Below are positions 5,689-6,788 of a DNA stretch of 6,788 bases, in pieces. This DNA comes from an uncultured Candidatus Melainabacteria bacterium (GTDB lineage Bacteria > Cyanobacteriota > Vampirovibrionia > Gastranaerophilales > Gastranaerophilaceae): contig CALEJY010000094.1 of the NCBI GenBank assembly GCA_937898445.1, positions 1-6,788 of the forward strand. Direction: 5' to 3'. Position 1 is the first letter of the stretch, and each line of letters starts with the position of its first letter. A program made the position numbers and the translations under genes. The notes beneath the pieces are model-generated. The model was not told the origin of the DNA. It saw only the letters and a list, made by a program, of their open reading frames with translations, and did no database searches.

Positions 5689-6508
5689 ATTTTATGTAGA
5701 AGACCACGTTAAATCCGCATTGATGGAAGATATCGGATATGGTGACATTACAACTGAAAATTTGGCAGGCGAAAACGATTTTTTGAAAGCCGAATTAAAT
5801 ACAAGAAGCGAAGGGGTTCTTTGCGGATGTGATGTTTTCAAAACCGTATATAAAATCCTTTCTGATGACGTTAAAATCAAGTTTTACTTTAAAGATGGCG
5901 ATGTAATCAAAAAAGGTGATAAAATCGCAGATTTAGAAGGTCCAGCAAAAGATTTACTTATGGGTGAAAGAGTTTCTCTAAACTACATCCAAAGAATGTC
6001 AGGAATTGCGACAGAAACAAGAAAATATCAAGATGCAATCGCACCATATTCAGCAAAAATCGTTGATACAAGAAAAACAACTCCAAACTTTAGAGCGTTT
6101 GAAAAATATTCTGTAAAAATCGGCGGTGGAGCATTACACAGATTTAACCTATCTGATTGCGCAATGATTAAAGACAATCATATCAGACTTGCAGGATCTT
6201 TAACAAACGCAGTAAATAAATTAAGAAAAAGCATTTCGCATGCTCATAAAATCGAAGTTGAATGCGATACAATTGACCAAGTAAAAGAAGCAGTTGATGT
6301 TAAAGCAGATATTATTATGCTTGATAACATGCCTGTAGAAACAATGAAAAAAGCGGTTGAAATTATCAATCATCAAGCGATTGTTGAAGCAAGCGGAAAC
6401 GTAAACCTTTCTACAGTAAACGCAATTGCCTCAACAGGAGTAGACATAATCTCATCAAGTGCTATCGTTGCAAAAGCTCCAACATTAGATTTGGCTTTAG
6501 ATATGTAG
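5678..6508 (+). CDS. nadC: Nicotinate-nucleotide pyrophosphorylase (quinolinate phosphoribosyltransferase)
   Basis: This enzyme joins quinolinate to PRPP and releases CO2 and pyrophosphate, giving nicotinate mononucleotide. The 276 residues are full length. The N-terminal domain shows 'ALMEDIGYGDITTENL' at 14-29, 'EGVLCG' at 45-50 and 'GERVSLNYIQRMSGIAT' at 96-112. The barrel carries the substrate and PRPP residues: 'DTRKTTPNFR' at 130-139, 'GGGALHRFNLSDCAMIKDNH' at 149-168 (His154, Arg155, Lys165), 'IEVEC' at 192-196, 'IIMLDNM' at 212-218, 'EASGNV' at 237-242 and 'GVDIISSSAI' at 254-263. The ATG lies inside the end of nadB, an 11-nt overlap in another frame, with AAGG at 5665-5668. Translation is therefore probably coupled to nadB. 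No convincing hairpin terminator follows. ModD-like relatives are less likely given the context. Confidence 0.97.
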   Translation: MLSKFYVEDHVKSALMEDIGYGDITTENLAGENDFLKAELNTRSEGVLCGCDVFKTVYKILSDDVKIKFYFKDGDVIKKGDKIADLEGPAKDLLMGERVSLNYIQRMSGIATETRKYQDAIAPYSAKIVDTRKTTPNFRAFEKYSVKIGGGALHRFNLSDCAMIKDNHIRLAGSLTNAVNKLRKSISHAHKIEVECDTIDQVKEAVDVKADIIMLDNMPVETMKKAVEIINHQAIVEASGNVNLSTVNAIASTGVDIISSSAIVAKAPTLDLALDM

Positions 6509-6515
6509 GTTTGAA

Positions 6516-6553
6516 AGGCTATAGGGCTATTAGGCTTATAAGGCAATAGGGGC
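6516..6553. repeat. degenerate 8-9 nt tandem repeat after nadC
   Basis: Five GGC-headed units follow each other with starts at 6517, 6525, 6533, 6542 and 6551, that is spacings of 8, 8, 9 and 9 nt. The units resemble AGGCTATA, GGGCTATT, AGGCTTAT, AAGGCAATA and GGGGC. It begins 8 nt after the nadC stop and is much richer in G than its surroundings. The function is unknown: it may be a slipped-strand microsatellite or the remnant of a longer array. The rest of the 160-bp gap up to 6668 is AT-rich, with only a weak imperfect A/T hairpin at about 6555-6584. Confidence 0.6.
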
Positions 6554-6636
6554 AAATTATTTTTATTCATTGAAAAAATTAATTGTAAACATTTTTTAAT
6601 CATGTAGCAAAAAATATTTTCCTTTGTTTTAAAATT

Positions 6637-6650
6637 AATGTAGATACATT
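6637..6650. promoter_or_regulatory. 14-bp inverted repeat upstream of the last small ORF
   Basis: AATGTA-GA-TACATT is a perfect 6-bp inverted repeat with a 2-nt centre, ending 18 nt before the ATG at 6669. Its right half, TACATT, could also be read as a weak -10 (4 of 6), with TTGTTT (6624-6629) 15 nt upstream. Promoter or operator use is a guess. Confidence 0.3.
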
Positions 6651-6668
6651 TAATTATTTGGTGAAAAA

Positions 6669-6788
6669 ATGAAAGTTAGTAGATTACAGCGTGATATTAC
6701 CCTAAATCAGGGTTCATCAAGGCTCCATTCGGAACCTCAAAATTTCAGGGAGAAGAATGCGGGAGCTTATGATAATAATAGAGGATAA
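6669..6788 (+). CDS. Possible 39-residue ORF of unknown function
   Basis: ATG to TAA encodes 39 hydrophilic residues (MKVSRLQRDITLNQ, then a Ser/Asn/Gly-rich end YDNNRG). There is no signal peptide, membrane segment or recognised motif. The upstream site is poor: only GGTGA at 6660-6664 in place of AGGAGG. Codon choice (AGG twice, CTC, TCG, GCG, CAG) is richer in G/C than the neighbouring genes. Two hairpin-forming segments lie inside it, so it may be part of a structured RNA leader, a degraded gene or a small peptide gene. The stop codon coincides with the window end, so nothing can be said about what follows. Confidence 0.35.
   Translation: MKVSRLQRDITLNQGSSRLHSEPQNFREKNAGAYDNNRG
6699..6737 (+). 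other. two adjacent hairpins with a competing alternative pairing
   Basis: ACCCT-AAATC-AGGGT (6699-6713) is a perfect 5-bp stem. AGGCTCC-ATTC-GGAACCT (6720-6737) is a 7-bp stem with one C-A mismatch. GGTTC (6711-6715) can instead pair with GAACC (6732-6736), which would exclude both. The pairings are read directly from the sequence; any regulatory use is inference. It matches no riboswitch class that I recognise. Confidence 0.3.

Noticed and set aside
6516..6553. CRISPR-like array
   Set aside because: Units are only 8-9 nt, imperfect and have no spacers.
6373..6603. Minus-strand ORF across the nadC end
   Set aside because: Most of it is antisense to the conserved nadC C terminus; the remainder is low-complexity AT-rich DNA and the tandem repeat.

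Overview
The window is AT-rich DNA from a low-GC bacterium with classical AGGAGG-type ribosome binding sites and short intergenic gaps. The gene content is ordinary chromosomal housekeeping and transport: an RND-type efflux adaptor, an exported ankyrin protein, a sugar-porter MFS transporter, a NarL-type response regulator and NAD biosynthesis genes. A 147-residue orphan protein has an N-terminal 'PQFGMAF' motif. From memory, such short FG-containing N termini are common in gut Candidatus Gastranaerophilales (non-photosynthetic Cyanobacteria/Melainabacteria). That placement is tentative and rests on this motif plus base composition. No phage, transposon, CRISPR or RNA gene of a known family is visible.

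Layout. (1) Positions 1-362, minus strand: the N-terminal 120 residues of a HlyD/AcrA-type membrane fusion protein, cut by the window edge. It has a good sigma70-like promoter with a perfect -35 and a 14-bp inverted repeat at the predicted transcription start. (2) 505-1083, minus: an exported ankyrin-repeat protein ending in a strong hairpin terminator. (3) 1207-2574, plus: a complete sugar-porter MFS gene broken by one in-frame TGA at the conserved WRWM arginine. (4) 2647-3306, minus: an orphan REC-LuxR response regulator, convergent with the transporter and sharing a 17-bp-stem bidirectional terminator. (5) 3484-3927, minus: the unknown 147-residue protein with its own terminator, divergent from nadB. 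(6) 4072-5688 and 5678-6508, plus: nadB and nadC overlapping by 11 nt, a translationally coupled pair. (7) 6509-6788: a degenerate 8-9 nt tandem repeat, an inverted repeat and a doubtful 39-codon ORF with two adjacent hairpin-forming segments, ending exactly at the window edge.

How the genes work together. NadB oxidises L-aspartate to iminoaspartate. NadA, which is not in this window, condenses that with dihydroxyacetone phosphate to quinolinate. NadC converts quinolinate to nicotinate mononucleotide. The other genes look like independent transcription units. The points most worth a second look are the single-stop transporter, the operator-like repeat on the efflux promoter, the spaced inverted repeat at the nadB/orphan divergent promoter, and the structured 3' end.
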